64,000 bases of DNA from Caldimonas manganoxidans ATCC BAA-369 (GCF_000381125.1 NZ_KB905933.1:123435-187434); one strand, 5' to 3'. Counted from the first letter of the stretch, positions 45,416 to 54,095 are shown. Numbers and translations: made by a program. The notes: generated from the letters alone by a model not told the origin.

Positions 45416-45455
45416 AACGCCTTGGAGGCTTCCGCTTCCAAGGCGTTTTTCTTTT
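45416..45455 (+). terminator. Intrinsic terminator of the tRNA-Arg unit
   Basis: Perfect 11-bp stem AACGCCTTGGA (45416-45426) with TCCAAGGCGTT (45437-45447), 10-base loop, then TTTCTTTT. It begins 17 bases after the CCA end of the tRNA. Confidence 0.9.
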
Positions 45456-45841
45456 GCGTGATCTTCAGCCATAGACCGCTCACACCAAGGTGGTGCGATC
45501 CCGGGCTTCGATGAGAAGCTGTGAGCGCATCGCTCAGCCAGTGCTGAGTTGGGCCTTGGCGAAGGCGCAACGGGCGGCTTCGATGCGGGCCAGCCACGAA
45601 CTTTGGCAGCACTGCCCACGCCTTACGATGCCGCAGACGTTGAAACATGGACAGACCCAGCGTCGAGGCGGCGCGAGGACGCACTCGACCAAGGTGGCTG
45701 CTTGTCAGGTGCCTAGGCGATGTCGCTGCGCTCGAAGTCTCGCCGTTGCGCCGGGGCCAGGGGCAGATTCGGCTTGCGGAACTGGAGTTGCAGATGGACG
45801 CTTTGGACGCAGCGCCAGAGGCGCTGGCTGGGTCTGGGCGC
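45456..45841. other. Intergenic stretch without a recognisable gene
   Basis: About 385 bases between the tRNA terminator and the HU terminator. Open frames exist on both strands, but none shows family sequence, a ribosome site or normal codon bias, and the longest are extensions of the antisense tRNA reading. I see no integrase fragment or repeated tRNA end that would mark an insertion site. Confidence 0.5.
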
Positions 45842-45867
45842 AAAAAAGCCGGCAGGAGCCGGCTTTT
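45842..45867 (-). terminator. Intrinsic terminator of the HU gene
   Basis: AAAAGCCGGC (45844-45853) pairs with GCCGGCTTTT (45858-45867) across a four-base loop. Read on the minus strand, the stem is followed by a T-run (complement of the A-run from 45842), 33 bases past the HU stop. The T-run at 45864-45867 could also stop plus-strand transcription. Confidence 0.88.
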
Positions 45868-45900
45868 CGAGGTCCTGTCGGGCCCGCAGGCCCGAGAACG

Positions 45901-46251
45901 TCACTTGCCTTTCTTGGCGGCCTTCGTGGGCGCAGCCTTCGCAGCCGTGGCCTTGGCGGCTTTGCGGGCCGCGGCCTTGGGGTCCACGGCGGCCTTGAAG
46001 CCGGCGCCCGGGGTGAACTTGGGCAGCTTGGCCGCAGCGATCTTGATCTTGTCGCCCGTGGCCGGGTTCACCCCATTTCGGGCGGCGCGGGCATGCTGCT
46101 TGAAGGAGCCGAAGCCCGGCAGGGTCACGGCACCGCCCTTCTTGACGGTGGTGACGATCGCATCGAGCAGGGTGTCCAGGATGCGGCCAGCTTCGGCCTT
46201 GGACAGATCGTGCTTGGAAGCCAGATGTTCAACCAGTTCGGTCTTGTTCAT
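45901..46251 (-). CDS. HU-family histone-like DNA-binding protein with Ala/Lys-rich tail
   Basis: Nucleoid protein of 116 residues. The first 90 or so residues are a normal HU/IHF fold (MNKTELVEHLASKHDLSKAE, AVTLPGFGSFKQHARAARNG, NPATGDKIKIAAAKLPKFTPG with the proline of the DNA-intercalating arm). The last 26 residues are a Lys/Ala/Pro tail ending KAAPTKAAKKGK, like the histone H1-type extensions of some betaproteobacterial HU proteins. ATG 46251 gives the family N-terminus; the upstream in-frame extension is not homologous. It is a single-gene unit with its own terminator. Confidence 0.95.
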   Translation of the reverse strand: MNKTELVEHLASKHDLSKAEAGRILDTLLDAIVTTVKKGGAVTLPGFGSFKQHARAARNGVNPATGDKIKIAAAKLPKFTPGAGFKAAVDPKAAARKAAKATAAKAAPTKAAKKGK

Positions 46252-46372
46252 GCGTTCAAAGTCAGAGTTCAAAGAATGGCCCGATCTGATCGGGTGGCGG
46301 GATTGTGCCGCATATGATGGCCGTTTCTTCAGCGCAGGGCTCGCCAGCGAGAGCCGTTGCCGCGGCCCGGGC

Positions 46373-47233
46373 TCAGGACACATGAGCTGTGGCCGTCATG
46401 GCCACGGTGCCTTCATGATCGGTGGCCCACAGCCGCATGCTGCCCTCGGTGGCCGGGGCGGCGTGCAGCGAAAACGGGTGGATGTCGAACAGCGGACGCA
46501 GGGCTCGAAAGCCGAACCGGCGCACATGGGCCGAAGGATGTTCGCGGCGCAGCAAGTCCAGCAGCAGCGTGGCAATGAGCGGGCCGTGCACGACCAAACC
46601 CGGATAGCCCTCGACCTCGGTGGCGTAAGCGCGGTCGTAATGGATGCGGTGCCCGTTGAAGGTCAGCGCCGAGTAGCAGAACAACAGCACGGAGTCGGGC
46701 CTGATCGTGCGGGAGTGGACCGCGTGGGGGGCGGCTTGCGTCGGCGCATTCCGGACTGCGGCGGCCTCCACCTCGGGTCTGGGCGCCTCGCGGTAGACGA
46801 TGTCATGCTCTTCCTCCAGGGCCAGACGCCCGGCATGATGGATCTCATGGCGCACGGTGACGAACACCAGCTCGCCCGAGCGGCCCCGTGTCGAGCGGAT
46901 CGCCGTGATGCGCGAGAAGCGCTGCACCGGCTCGCCGATGCGAAGCGGCTCGACGAAATTCAAGCGCCCGCCGGCCCACATGCGCCGCGGCAAGGGCACC
47001 GGCGGCAGGAAGCCGCCACGTCTGGCGTGACCGTCGGTTCCCAGCTCGCTGTGCCGATGCAGGGGCAAGAAGTACAGCCAGTGCCACAGCGGCGGCAGCG
47101 CATCGCCGGGGCGGGGTGGGGGATCGTCCCGGTCCAGCGTGGCGGCCAGGGCGGCCACAGGGCCTGGGGTGAGGATGTCGTGCCGGTGCTCGGATCGACC
47201 GATCCACTCGGCATAGGGCGCATCCGCATGCAT
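46373..47233 (-). CDS. FAS1-like/MaoC-type hydratase (mesaconyl-C4-CoA hydratase-like)
   Basis: Protein of 286 residues with a double-hotdog layout: an N-terminal FAS1-like dehydratase domain (about 1-140, with LPPLWHWLYFLP and GGFLPPVPLPRRMWAGGRLNF) and a C-terminal half containing VLLFCYSALTFNGHRIHYDRAYA, where Asn, His and the aspartate form the typical hydratase site. These blocks are those of the 3-methylfumaryl-CoA / mesaconyl-C4-CoA hydratase group, enzymes that add water to branched or dicarboxylic enoyl-CoAs. ATG 47233 follows AGGAGG. It is divergent from the acyl-CoA ligase gene, and the two may share a pathway. The substrate cannot be read from sequence. Confidence 0.82.
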   Translation of the reverse strand: MHADAPYAEWIGRSEHRHDILTPGPVAALAATLDRDDPPPRPGDALPPLWHWLYFLPLHRHSELGTDGHARRGGFLPPVPLPRRMWAGGRLNFVEPLRIGEPVQRFSRITAIRSTRGRSGELVFVTVRHEIHHAGRLALEEEHDIVYREAPRPEVEAAAVRNAPTQAAPHAVHSRTIRPDSVLLFCYSALTFNGHRIHYDRAYATEVEGYPGLVVHGPLIATLLLDLLRREHPSAHVRRFGFRALRPLFDIHPFSLHAAPATEGSMRLWATDHEGTVAMTATAHVS

Positions 47234-47464
47234 CGAAGCCTCCTCGTGCGAAGGAAACGTCGCGATTGTGAACCCGAGCGTGGGTGCGGGTCGCAGGGCG
47301 GGACAGTGGACGCTGCGGTGTCGCCAAGGTGACGGGGTGCCTCGATGCATACCCTCATCTGGCAGGCTTTACCGGGCGGTACACGCTCACTACGATCGGG
47401 TGCGACCGCGCGGGCGCCTGCGGCGCGCCGCACCTTTCGATCCATCCACCGGAAGACATTCGTC

Positions 47465-49129
47465 ATGTCCGATCGGCACTTCGCTTTTTGGCCCGAACAC
47501 GCCACGCGACACCTGTACGTGCCGCAAACGCATCTGTATCGCAACGTCGAGGTGTCGGCGATGCGCTACCCCGACAAGCCGTTCCTGATCTTCTACGACA
47601 CGCCACTGAGCTTTGCGCGTTTTCAGGACGAGACCGAGCGCATCGCGGGCTATTTGCAGCAGGTCTGCGGGGTGCGCAAAGGAGACCGGGTGCTGCTGGA
47701 CCTGCAAAACAGCCCTCAGTTCATGCTGGCCTACTATGGCATTTTGCGTGCCGATGCGGTGGTCGTGCCGGTCAATCCGATGAACCTCACGGCCGAGCTG
47801 GAACACTACGCGCGCGACAGCGGCGCGCGCGTGGCCTTCGTGGCCCAGGATTTGTACGCACGCATGGCGCCTTTGCTGGGTGGTCTGCTCGATCACCTCA
47901 TCGTGGCCACCTACAGTGACTACGCGACCGAGCCCACCGATCTGCCGGTGCCGGAGTTCGTGGCGGCCCCACGCATGACGTGGGCCACTGCCGGCGTCGT
48001 CGCATGGAACGAGGTGATCGCTGCAAATCTGCGTCCCGGTCCCATCCTCGCCGGCCCGGACGATCTGGCCGTGATGCCCTACACCTCCGGCACCACGGGG
48101 CGCCCCAAAGGCTGCATGCACACCCATCGCACCACCATGTACAACGTGGTGGCCGGCAGCATCTGGTGGAAGACCCATGCGGGGCAGGTGGGCATGGCCG
48201 TGCTGCCATTGTTCCACGTCACCGGCATGCAATCGGGCATGAATGGACCGCTGTATACCGGCAGCACCGTCGTGATCTTGCCGCGTTGGGATCGGGATGT
48301 TTGCGCTCTGTGTGTGCAGAAGTACGGTGTGTATGGTCTGGGCCTGATCACGGCGATGGTGATCGATTTCGTGACCAATCCGCGCCTGTCCGAGTACGAC
48401 CTCAGCAGCCTGCGGCGTATCGCCGGCGGCGGAGCGGCCATGCCCAAGGCCGTGGCCCATGCGCTCGAACACAAGCTGGGGCTGCGCTATGGCGAGGGCT
48501 ATGGCATGACCGAGACCATGGCCGCCACGCACAGCAACCCGCCCGATGCCCCGAAGGCCCAGTGCCTGGGCGTACCGCTGTTCGATGTGGACGCGCGTGT
48601 GGTGGACCCGACGACCTGGCGCGAGCTGCCCCCTGGGGAGGTGGGTGAGATCGTCGTGCATGGGCCGCAGTTGATGCTGGGCTACTGGAACCAGCCCGAA
48701 GCCACCGCCGCAGCCTTCGTCGAGATCGATGGCAAGCGCTTCTTGCGCACCGGCGACCTGGGCACCACGGACGAGGACGGCTACTTCTTTTTCGTCGACC
48801 GGCTCAAGCGCATGATCAACGCCGCGGGCTTCAAGGTCTGGCCCGCGGAAGTGGAGTCGTTGCTGTACCAGCATCCGGCGGTCCAAGAGGCTTGCGTCAT
48901 CGCCGCCATCGATCCGCGCCGCGGCGAGACCGTCAAGGCCCTGATCGTGTGCAAGCCTGGGGCGGCCGGCCAAGTGAGCGCACAACAAATCATCGACTGG
49001 TCGCACCAGCACATGGCCGCTTACAAGGTGCCGCGCATCGTGGAGTTCGTCGACAGCTTGCCCAAGTCGGGCACGGGCAAGGTGATGTGGCGCGAACTGC
49101 AAGAGCGCGAGCGCCACAGGGCGTCATGA
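47465..49129 (+). CDS. AMP-forming acyl-CoA ligase
   Basis: Acyl- or aryl-CoA synthetase of 554 residues. Motifs in order: YTSGTTGRPKGCMHTHRT, GEGYGMTETMA, FLRTGDLGTTDEDGY, VDRLKRMINAAGFKVWPAEVE and the catalytic lysine in PKSGTGKVMWREL. It differs from the fadD product at 20441 in sequence and lacks its long N-terminus; the acid chain length is not predictable. ATG 47465 matches the family start MSDRHFAFWPEHA; the in-frame extension to 47345 crosses the intergenic region. The dehydrogenase gene follows after 91 bases. Confidence 0.92.
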   Translation: MSDRHFAFWPEHATRHLYVPQTHLYRNVEVSAMRYPDKPFLIFYDTPLSFARFQDETERIAGYLQQVCGVRKGDRVLLDLQNSPQFMLAYYGILRADAVVVPVNPMNLTAELEHYARDSGARVAFVAQDLYARMAPLLGGLLDHLIVATYSDYATEPTDLPVPEFVAAPRMTWATAGVVAWNEVIAANLRPGPILAGPDDLAVMPYTSGTTGRPKGCMHTHRTTMYNVVAGSIWWKTHAGQVGMAVLPLFHVTGMQSGMNGPLYTGSTVVILPRWDRDVCALCVQKYGVYGLGLITAMVIDFVTNPRLSEYDLSSLRRIAGGGAAMPKAVAHALEHKLGLRYGEGYGMTETMAATHSNPPDAPKAQCLGVPLFDVDARVVDPTTWRELPPGEVGEIVVHGPQLMLGYWNQPEATAAAFVEIDGKRFLRTGDLGTTDEDGYFFFVDRLKRMINAAGFKVWPAEVESLLYQHPAVQEACVIAAIDPRRGETVKALIVCKPGAAGQVSAQQIIDWSHQHMAAYKVPRIVEFVDSLPKSGTGKVMWRELQERERHRAS

Positions 49130-49220
49130 GACCACCAGGACCGGTGCGATCGAGATCCGGTGCTGCGCCGCAGACCCATCCCATGATCTTCAGCGAGTGT
49201 TCTCTTCCGTGGAGCTTTTG

Positions 49221-50561
49221 ATGAGCAGTGTCAATTCTTCCCGTCCTCCCCAAGCCGAAGTAGCGGCCGAGGTGGCCGCCTTCATCGAGCACGCCCAGCG
49301 CCTGGCATCACAGATTCTCGGTGTGCCGGCCGACACGCCACTGCGACCCATCCACAAGGTGGGCGTGATCGGTGCCGGCACCATGGGCAGCGGTATCACG
49401 ATGAACTTTCTCAATGTCGGTGTGCCCGTGGTGTTGCTGGAGATGAAACAAGACGCGCTCGATCGCGGCTTGGCCACGATACGCCGCAACTACGAGAACT
49501 CGATGAAAAAAGGCAAGCTCACGGCCGACGAGGTCGAAGCGCGCATGGCCTTGATCCAGCCTTCGCTCGACCATGAGCCCTTGCGCCAGGTCGACCTCGT
49601 TATCGAAGCGGTGTTCGAGGACATGAGCGTCAAGGAAAAGGTCTTCAAGGCGCTCGATGAAGTCGTCCCACCGGGCGCCATCTTGGCCTCGAACACCTCC
49701 TACCTCGACATCGACCGCATCGCCGGCTTCACGAAGCGACCACAGGATGTGCTGGGCTTGCATTTCTTCAGCCCGGCCCATGTGATGCGCTTGCTCGAGG
49801 TGGTGCGCGGCGCCAAGACGGCGCCGGATGTGCTGGCCACCAGCATGGCGCTGGCCAAGACCATCGGTAAAGTGGCGGTGGTCTCGGGCGTGTGCGACGG
49901 TTTCATCGGCAACCGCATGCTTGCCCGCTATGGGGCCGCCGCGCAGGGCCTGATCCATGCCGGGGCCTTGCCTCAGCAGGTCGATGCGGCTTTGCAGGCG
50001 TTCGGTATGGCCATGGGCCCGTTCCGCATGGGCGATCTGGCCGGCTTGGACATCGGCTGGGCCACGCGCAAGCGGCGCGCGGCCGAGGCCGGGGTGCCGA
50101 TGCGACCGATCGTGGCCGATCTGCTGTGCGAGGCCGGCCGCTTCGGGCAAAAGACCGGCGCGGGCTGGTATCGCTATGAGCCTGGCAGCCGCGAGCCGTT
50201 GCCCGATCCTGTGACCGAGCAGCTCATTGCCGACTATCGAGCCGCCCACGGCATCACCCCGCGCGCCGTCAGCGACGAGGAGGTGGTGCAGCGTTGCATC
50301 TATGCCTTGGTCAACGAGGGGGCACGCATCCTGGAAGAGGGCATCGCAGCCCGTGCCTCGGACATCGACCTGGTCTACCTCTACGGCTATGGTTTTCCGA
50401 AGCATCGGGGCGGGCCGATGTTCTACGCCGACACGGTCGGTCTGGCCGAGGTGCTGCGCTGCTTGGAACGCTTTGCCGCCGAGCCGGGGGCCGACCCGTC
50501 TTGGCAGCCAGCGCCGTTGTTGCGCCGGCTGGTGAGCCAGGGGCGAGGTTTCCACCGCTGA
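49221..50561 (+). CDS. 3-hydroxyacyl-CoA dehydrogenase, single-function form
   Basis: NAD-dependent (S)-3-hydroxyacyl-CoA dehydrogenase of 446 residues. It has the NAD motif VGVIGAGTMGSGI, then LVIEAVFEDMSVKEKVF, ILASNTSYLDID, GLHFFSPAHVMRLLEVV with the catalytic His, and GFIGNRML, followed by two 3HCDH C-terminal domains (PFRMGDLAGLDIG; YGYGFPKHRGGPMF). The pattern is that of the C-terminal half of FadB/FadJ-type fusions, and about 35 residues before the NAD motif look like the fusion's linker helix, but no enoyl-CoA hydratase domain precedes it. ATG 49221 has GTGGAGC upstream. It probably forms a unit with the ligase gene. Confidence 0.92.
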   Translation: MSSVNSSRPPQAEVAAEVAAFIEHAQRLASQILGVPADTPLRPIHKVGVIGAGTMGSGITMNFLNVGVPVVLLEMKQDALDRGLATIRRNYENSMKKGKLTADEVEARMALIQPSLDHEPLRQVDLVIEAVFEDMSVKEKVFKALDEVVPPGAILASNTSYLDIDRIAGFTKRPQDVLGLHFFSPAHVMRLLEVVRGAKTAPDVLATSMALAKTIGKVAVVSGVCDGFIGNRMLARYGAAAQGLIHAGALPQQVDAALQAFGMAMGPFRMGDLAGLDIGWATRKRRAAEAGVPMRPIVADLLCEAGRFGQKTGAGWYRYEPGSREPLPDPVTEQLIADYRAAHGITPRAVSDEEVVQRCIYALVNEGARILEEGIAARASDIDLVYLYGYGFPKHRGGPMFYADTVGLAEVLRCLERFAAEPGADPSWQPAPLLRRLVSQGRGFHR

Positions 50562-50588
50562 GCCCTGCAGCGGTAGGGCAAGGCGAGG

Positions 50589-50725
50589 TACAATATTCGG
50601 TCGCTCGCAGAGCGCATCGTACCGCCTGCGCACAGCCAAAGGTGCTCCATGGGGCGCGGCCAAGAGCACCGCGGCATGGGCCCTGCGAACGAAGGCGTGA
50701 CACGGCCCTGGTGCCGTGCTTTCCT
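50589..50725 (+). ncRNA. Candidate structured leader or small RNA upstream of the four-Cys gene
   Basis: The 313-base gap 50562-50874 has no gene but shows a TACAAT (50589-50594, -10 like, with a poor -35), a hairpin CGCTC/GAGCG around 50602-50614, a perfect GGTGCTC (50641-50647) / GAGCACC (50664-50670) stem, and CACGGC (50701-50706) / GCCGTG (50713-50718) followed by CTTTCCT, which is terminator-like. This could be a short RNA or the 5' leader of the downstream genes. No known RNA family was recognised. Confidence 0.25.
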
Positions 50726-50874
50726 GTCCTCGACCGGCTGCACTTGGCTTTACGCACCGCCCGCTGGCACGTCTGGCCTCTGCGAGGTCCAGGCGCTTCG
50801 GTTCTCTGGGGCGCGGCAGGCTGTGCGGCGTGGGCCGTGTTGCAGGACGGTTCCCTACCCGAAGGCTTCCAATC

Positions 50875-51087
50875 ATGAGCAGCAAACCGGTCACCACCAA
50901 GATCAGGGAAGATGGGCTGCGCTACCGCTCCAAGGTGGGTGGCTCGCCCTTCGTGGGCAATGGCAACACCCGCTCGTGCTTCAAGTGTGGCAAGCATCGC
51001 ACGCCCGACCAGCTCCAGCCCAAGCGCGTGCTGGGTCGCACCGAGATGGTGTGCAAGCCCTCCTGCAAGGATCTCGAAAAGTCCTGA
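50875..51087 (+). CDS. Small four-cysteine (zinc-ribbon-like) protein, unknown function
   Basis: Basic protein of 70 residues. Four cysteines are spaced as two pairs: CFKCGKH around residues 35-40 and CKPSC near the C-terminus, with KRVLGRTEMV between, which looks like a treble-clef or zinc-ribbon site. The N-terminal half (SSKPVTTKIREDGLRYRSKVG) is charged. I do not recognise a named family, although similar short proteins seem common in Burkholderiales. ATG 50875 is the only sensible start. greB follows after 25 bases, so a role near transcription or RNA is possible but unproven. Confidence 0.75.
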   Translation: MSSKPVTTKIREDGLRYRSKVGGSPFVGNGNTRSCFKCGKHRTPDQLQPKRVLGRTEMVCKPSCKDLEKS

Positions 51088-51112
51088 GATCCTCCGTCGC
51101 CGTGGGGGTGAG

Positions 51113-51697
51113 ATGAGCAAGGCTTTCACGAAGGAAACCGACGCCGACGGGGACGACGACGCGCCCGAGCAGGCGGCCCTGCCCAAGGGCGTGCGCAACT
51201 ACATCACGCCCGAGGGCTACGCCCGCTTACGCGCCGAGCTGGTGGCCTTGGTCAACGAGGAGCGGCCCAAGGTCGTCGAGGTGGTGTCCTGGGCGGCCTC
51301 CAACGGCGATCGTTCCGAGAATGGCGACTATCTCTATGGCAAGAAGCGGCTGCGCGAAATCGACCGCCGCATCCGCTATCTGACCAAACGCCTGGAGATC
51401 GCCGAGGTGGCCGATCCGTCCATCCACCATGGCAAGGACCAGATCTTCTTCGGCGCGACCGTCACCTATGCCAATGCGCGTGGGGAGGAGCGCACCGTCA
51501 CGATCAAAGGGATCGATGAGGTCGATCCGCTACGAGGCGAGGTGAGCTGGATTTCACCGATCGCACGGGCCTTGCTGCGCGCGCGCGAAGGCGACGAGGT
51601 GTCGCTGGTGACGCCCGGCGGCGTGGAACGCATCGAGATCTTGGCGGTGCGCTATCCCGCCCCGGCCGACTCGGGGCAGCCACGGCCAGGTCAGTGA
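51113..51697 (+). CDS. greB: Transcript cleavage factor GreB
   Basis: Rescues backtracked RNA polymerase by stimulating cleavage of the RNA 3' end. 194 residues: the N-terminal coiled coil carries the acidic tip (SNGDRSENGDYLYGKKR, with the Asp/Glu pair that holds magnesium), followed by the FKBP-like C-terminal domain (IFFGATVTYANARGEERTVTIKG). The longer GreB-type N-terminus and the NGDY motif favour GreB over GreA. The first 25 residues are acidic and extra. ATG 51113 has GGGGGTGAG upstream. Its last seven bases overlap the 3' end of convergent spoT. Confidence 0.94.
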   Translation: MSKAFTKETDADGDDDAPEQAALPKGVRNYITPEGYARLRAELVALVNEERPKVVEVVSWAASNGDRSENGDYLYGKKRLREIDRRIRYLTKRLEIAEVADPSIHHGKDQIFFGATVTYANARGEERTVTIKGIDEVDPLRGEVSWISPIARALLRAREGDEVSLVTPGGVERIEILAVRYPAPADSGQPRPGQ

Positions 51698-53967
51698 GAC
51701 TTGACCCGCGCCACTCGCAGCACCAGCGGTGAGCGCTTGAGCGTGCGCAGCACCTGGGCCAAGTGGATGCGGTCGCGCACCGACAGCAACAGCTTCAGTT
51801 CGGTGGTCGATTGGCCCGGGTCATGGCCCATGTCGATGTGGGTGATGTCGGCCTCGGCCTCGCTGACGGCCTGGGCCACCTTGGCCAGCACGCCTTTTTG
51901 GTTGAGCACCAGCAGCGTGACGGCCGTCTCGAAACTGCGTGTGAGCTCGTCGGCCCATTCCACGGCGATCCATCGTTCGCTGTCACGCTGGTACAGGCGT
52001 TTTCCGACTTGGCACTCGCCGGTGTGCACCACCAAGCCTTCGCCTCGGCCCAGGTAGCCGACGATGGCATCGCCCGGAATGGGGCGGCAGCAGGTGGCCA
52101 TCTGCACCGTGCCGCCCTCGCTGCCGTCCAGGGTGATCATCGCCTGGGCCGGGGTGATGTCGTCGGTGAGATAGCGGCTCATCGACAGGGTCAGCGCATC
52201 GGGCTTGCTGCCTGCTTCGATCAGCAGTTTGGCCAAACGTTTGGCCACGATGGTGGCGATCTTGCGGCCCAGGCCGATGTCGATCAGCAGTTCTCGCTTG
52301 TTGCGGTTGCCGCTCCAGCGAATCAGCGACTGCCACAGCGCGGTGGCCGGGCCGTGGGTTTCGTCACCGGCGGGCATGTGCAGGCCTTCGCCACGCATGG
52401 CTTGCGCCAACAACTTCTCGCCCAGGTCCAGCGACTCCTCTTGCTTGAGATTCTTCAGGTAATGCCGGATCTTCGAGCGCGCCCGCCCGGTGCGCACGAA
52501 GCTCAGCCAGGCCGGGTTGGGCCGCGCCACGGGCGCGGTGATGACCTCCACCACATCGCCGCTGCGCAGCTCGGTGCGCAGCGGCACCTGCTCGCCGTTG
52601 ACCTTGGCCGCGACGATGTGATTGCCGATGTCGGAGTGGATCGCATAGGCGAAATCCACGGGCGTGGCGCCGCGAGGCAGCGCCAGGATCTTCGACTTGG
52701 GGGTGAAGACGTAGACCGCATCGGGAAAGAGGTCGACCTTGACGTGTTCCAGGAACTCTGCGGCATCTCGCGTCTCGTCCTGGATGTCCAGCAAGGATTG
52801 CAGCGACACCGTGCCCAGGCGTTGCGCCTCGCTGGCCCCGGCGGCATCACTGGACTTGTACAGCCAATGCGCGGCGATGCCTTTTTCGGCCACCATGTGC
52901 ATGGCTTCGGTGCGGATCTGGAATTCCACCGCCGTGCCCAGCGGACTGACCAGCGTGGTGTGCAGCGACTGGTAGCCATTGGCCTTGGGGATGGCGATGT
53001 AGTCCTTGAAGCGCCCGGGCATGGGTTTGTAGAGCTGATGCAGCACACCCAGGGCCAGGTAGCACTCCGGCAGTGTATTGACCACGATGCGAAAGCCGAA
53101 GATGTCGTTCACCTGCGCAAAGCTCAGGTGTTTCTCCCGCATCTTGGTGTAGATGGAGTAAAGCGTTTTCTCGCGGCCGTAGATCTGAACCTTCAGCGAG
53201 GATTCGGCGAAGGCTTTCTCGACATCGGCCTGGATGCGGTTGACCAAGTCGCGCCGGTAGCCGCGGGCCCGTTGCACGGCTTTGCTCAGGGCTGCGTAGC
53301 GCCACGGCAGCAGGTGGGCGAACGACAGCTCCTGCAGCTCGCGATAGACCTGGTTGAGCCCCAGCCGGTGGGCGATGGGGGCATAGATGTCCAGGGTCTC
53401 GCGGGCAATGCGTTCGCGTTTGGCCGCTGGCATGGCCTGCATCGTGCGCATGTTGTGCAGCCGGTCAGCCAGCTTGATCAGCACGACGCGCACGTCGCGC
53501 GCCATGGCCAGCAGCATCTTGCGGAACGATTCCGCTTGGGATTCCTCTCGGGTGGAGAACTGCAGCTTGTCCAGCTTGGTCAGCCCGTCCACCAACTCGG
53601 CCGTGGTGGTGCCGAAGCGTTCGGCCAGCTCGACTTTGGTGGCTCCGCTGTCCTCCATCACATCGTGCATCAGCGCAGCCATGATGGCCTGGGCGTCGAG
53701 CTTCCACTCGCTGCACAGACCGGCCACCGCGATCGGGTGGGTGATATAGGGCTCGCCGCTGGCGCGGAACTGGCCGAGATGGGCAGCATCGGCGTACTTG
53801 TAGGCCTCGCGGATGCGCCGGATGTCGGCTTCGTCCAGATAGCTGAGCTTGTGCATCAGCGCCGCGAAAGAGGCCGCGGCCACATCGGCATGGGCTGGCG
53901 GCGCCGCCTCAGCAGGCGGCGGGTGCTTGTGCTCGGCAACGGCGGCAGAGGCAGATCGGGCGGCCAT
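51691..53967 (-). CDS. spoT: Bifunctional (p)ppGpp synthase/hydrolase
   Basis: Makes and degrades the alarmone (p)ppGpp. 758 residues with the full RSH layout: HD hydrolase domain (AALMHDVMEDSG, His101-Asp102, and KLADRLHNMRTM), synthetase domain (YGREKTLYSIYTKM, KANGYQSLHTTLV), TGS domain (YVFTPKSKILALPRGATPVDFAYAIHSD), helical and zinc-finger-like parts (ATCCRPIPGDAIVGYLGRGEG) and a C-terminal ACT domain. The intact HD motif predicts active hydrolase, hence SpoT/Rel rather than RelA. It follows rpoZ by 128 bases, with an 8-bp GC hairpin (54021-54045) between. Confidence 0.96.
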   Translation of the reverse strand: MAARSASAAVAEHKHPPPAEAAPPAHADVAAASFAALMHKLSYLDEADIRRIREAYKYADAAHLGQFRASGEPYITHPIAVAGLCSEWKLDAQAIMAALMHDVMEDSGATKVELAERFGTTTAELVDGLTKLDKLQFSTREESQAESFRKMLLAMARDVRVVLIKLADRLHNMRTMQAMPAAKRERIARETLDIYAPIAHRLGLNQVYRELQELSFAHLLPWRYAALSKAVQRARGYRRDLVNRIQADVEKAFAESSLKVQIYGREKTLYSIYTKMREKHLSFAQVNDIFGFRIVVNTLPECYLALGVLHQLYKPMPGRFKDYIAIPKANGYQSLHTTLVSPLGTAVEFQIRTEAMHMVAEKGIAAHWLYKSSDAAGASEAQRLGTVSLQSLLDIQDETRDAAEFLEHVKVDLFPDAVYVFTPKSKILALPRGATPVDFAYAIHSDIGNHIVAAKVNGEQVPLRTELRSGDVVEVITAPVARPNPAWLSFVRTGRARSKIRHYLKNLKQEESLDLGEKLLAQAMRGEGLHMPAGDETHGPATALWQSLIRWSGNRNKRELLIDIGLGRKIATIVAKRLAKLLIEAGSKPDALTLSMSRYLTDDITPAQAMITLDGSEGGTVQMATCCRPIPGDAIVGYLGRGEGLVVHTGECQVGKRLYQRDSERWIAVEWADELTRSFETAVTLLVLNQKGVLAKVAQAVSEAEADITHIDMGHDPGQSTTELKLLLSVRDRIHLAQVLRTLKRSPLVLRVARVKSH

Positions 53968-54095
53968 GGCGGGAATTTAACCCGGATTGTCCACCGCTGC
54001 CTGCCGAGGCTGGATCGTCCCGCGCCCGGGAAGGGATCGGGCGCGGCCTGCGGGGGGGTTGGGGGTCGGCCGCGGGGCGGTGGTGGCAGCGCGGA

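Noticed and set aside
45399..45841. Possible mobile-element insertion behind tRNA-Arg
   Set aside because: tRNA genes are common integration sites, but I found no repeated tRNA 3' end, integrase or cargo gene here; the next gene is HU.
45082..45843. Minus-strand frame of 253 codons containing AGFEPTTPWFVAKYSIQLSYS
   Set aside because: This is the well-known false protein produced by reading a tRNA gene in antisense; it covers tRNA-Arg and hemY in reverse. The neighbouring frame with RIRTHDPLVRSQVLYPTELQ is the same artefact.
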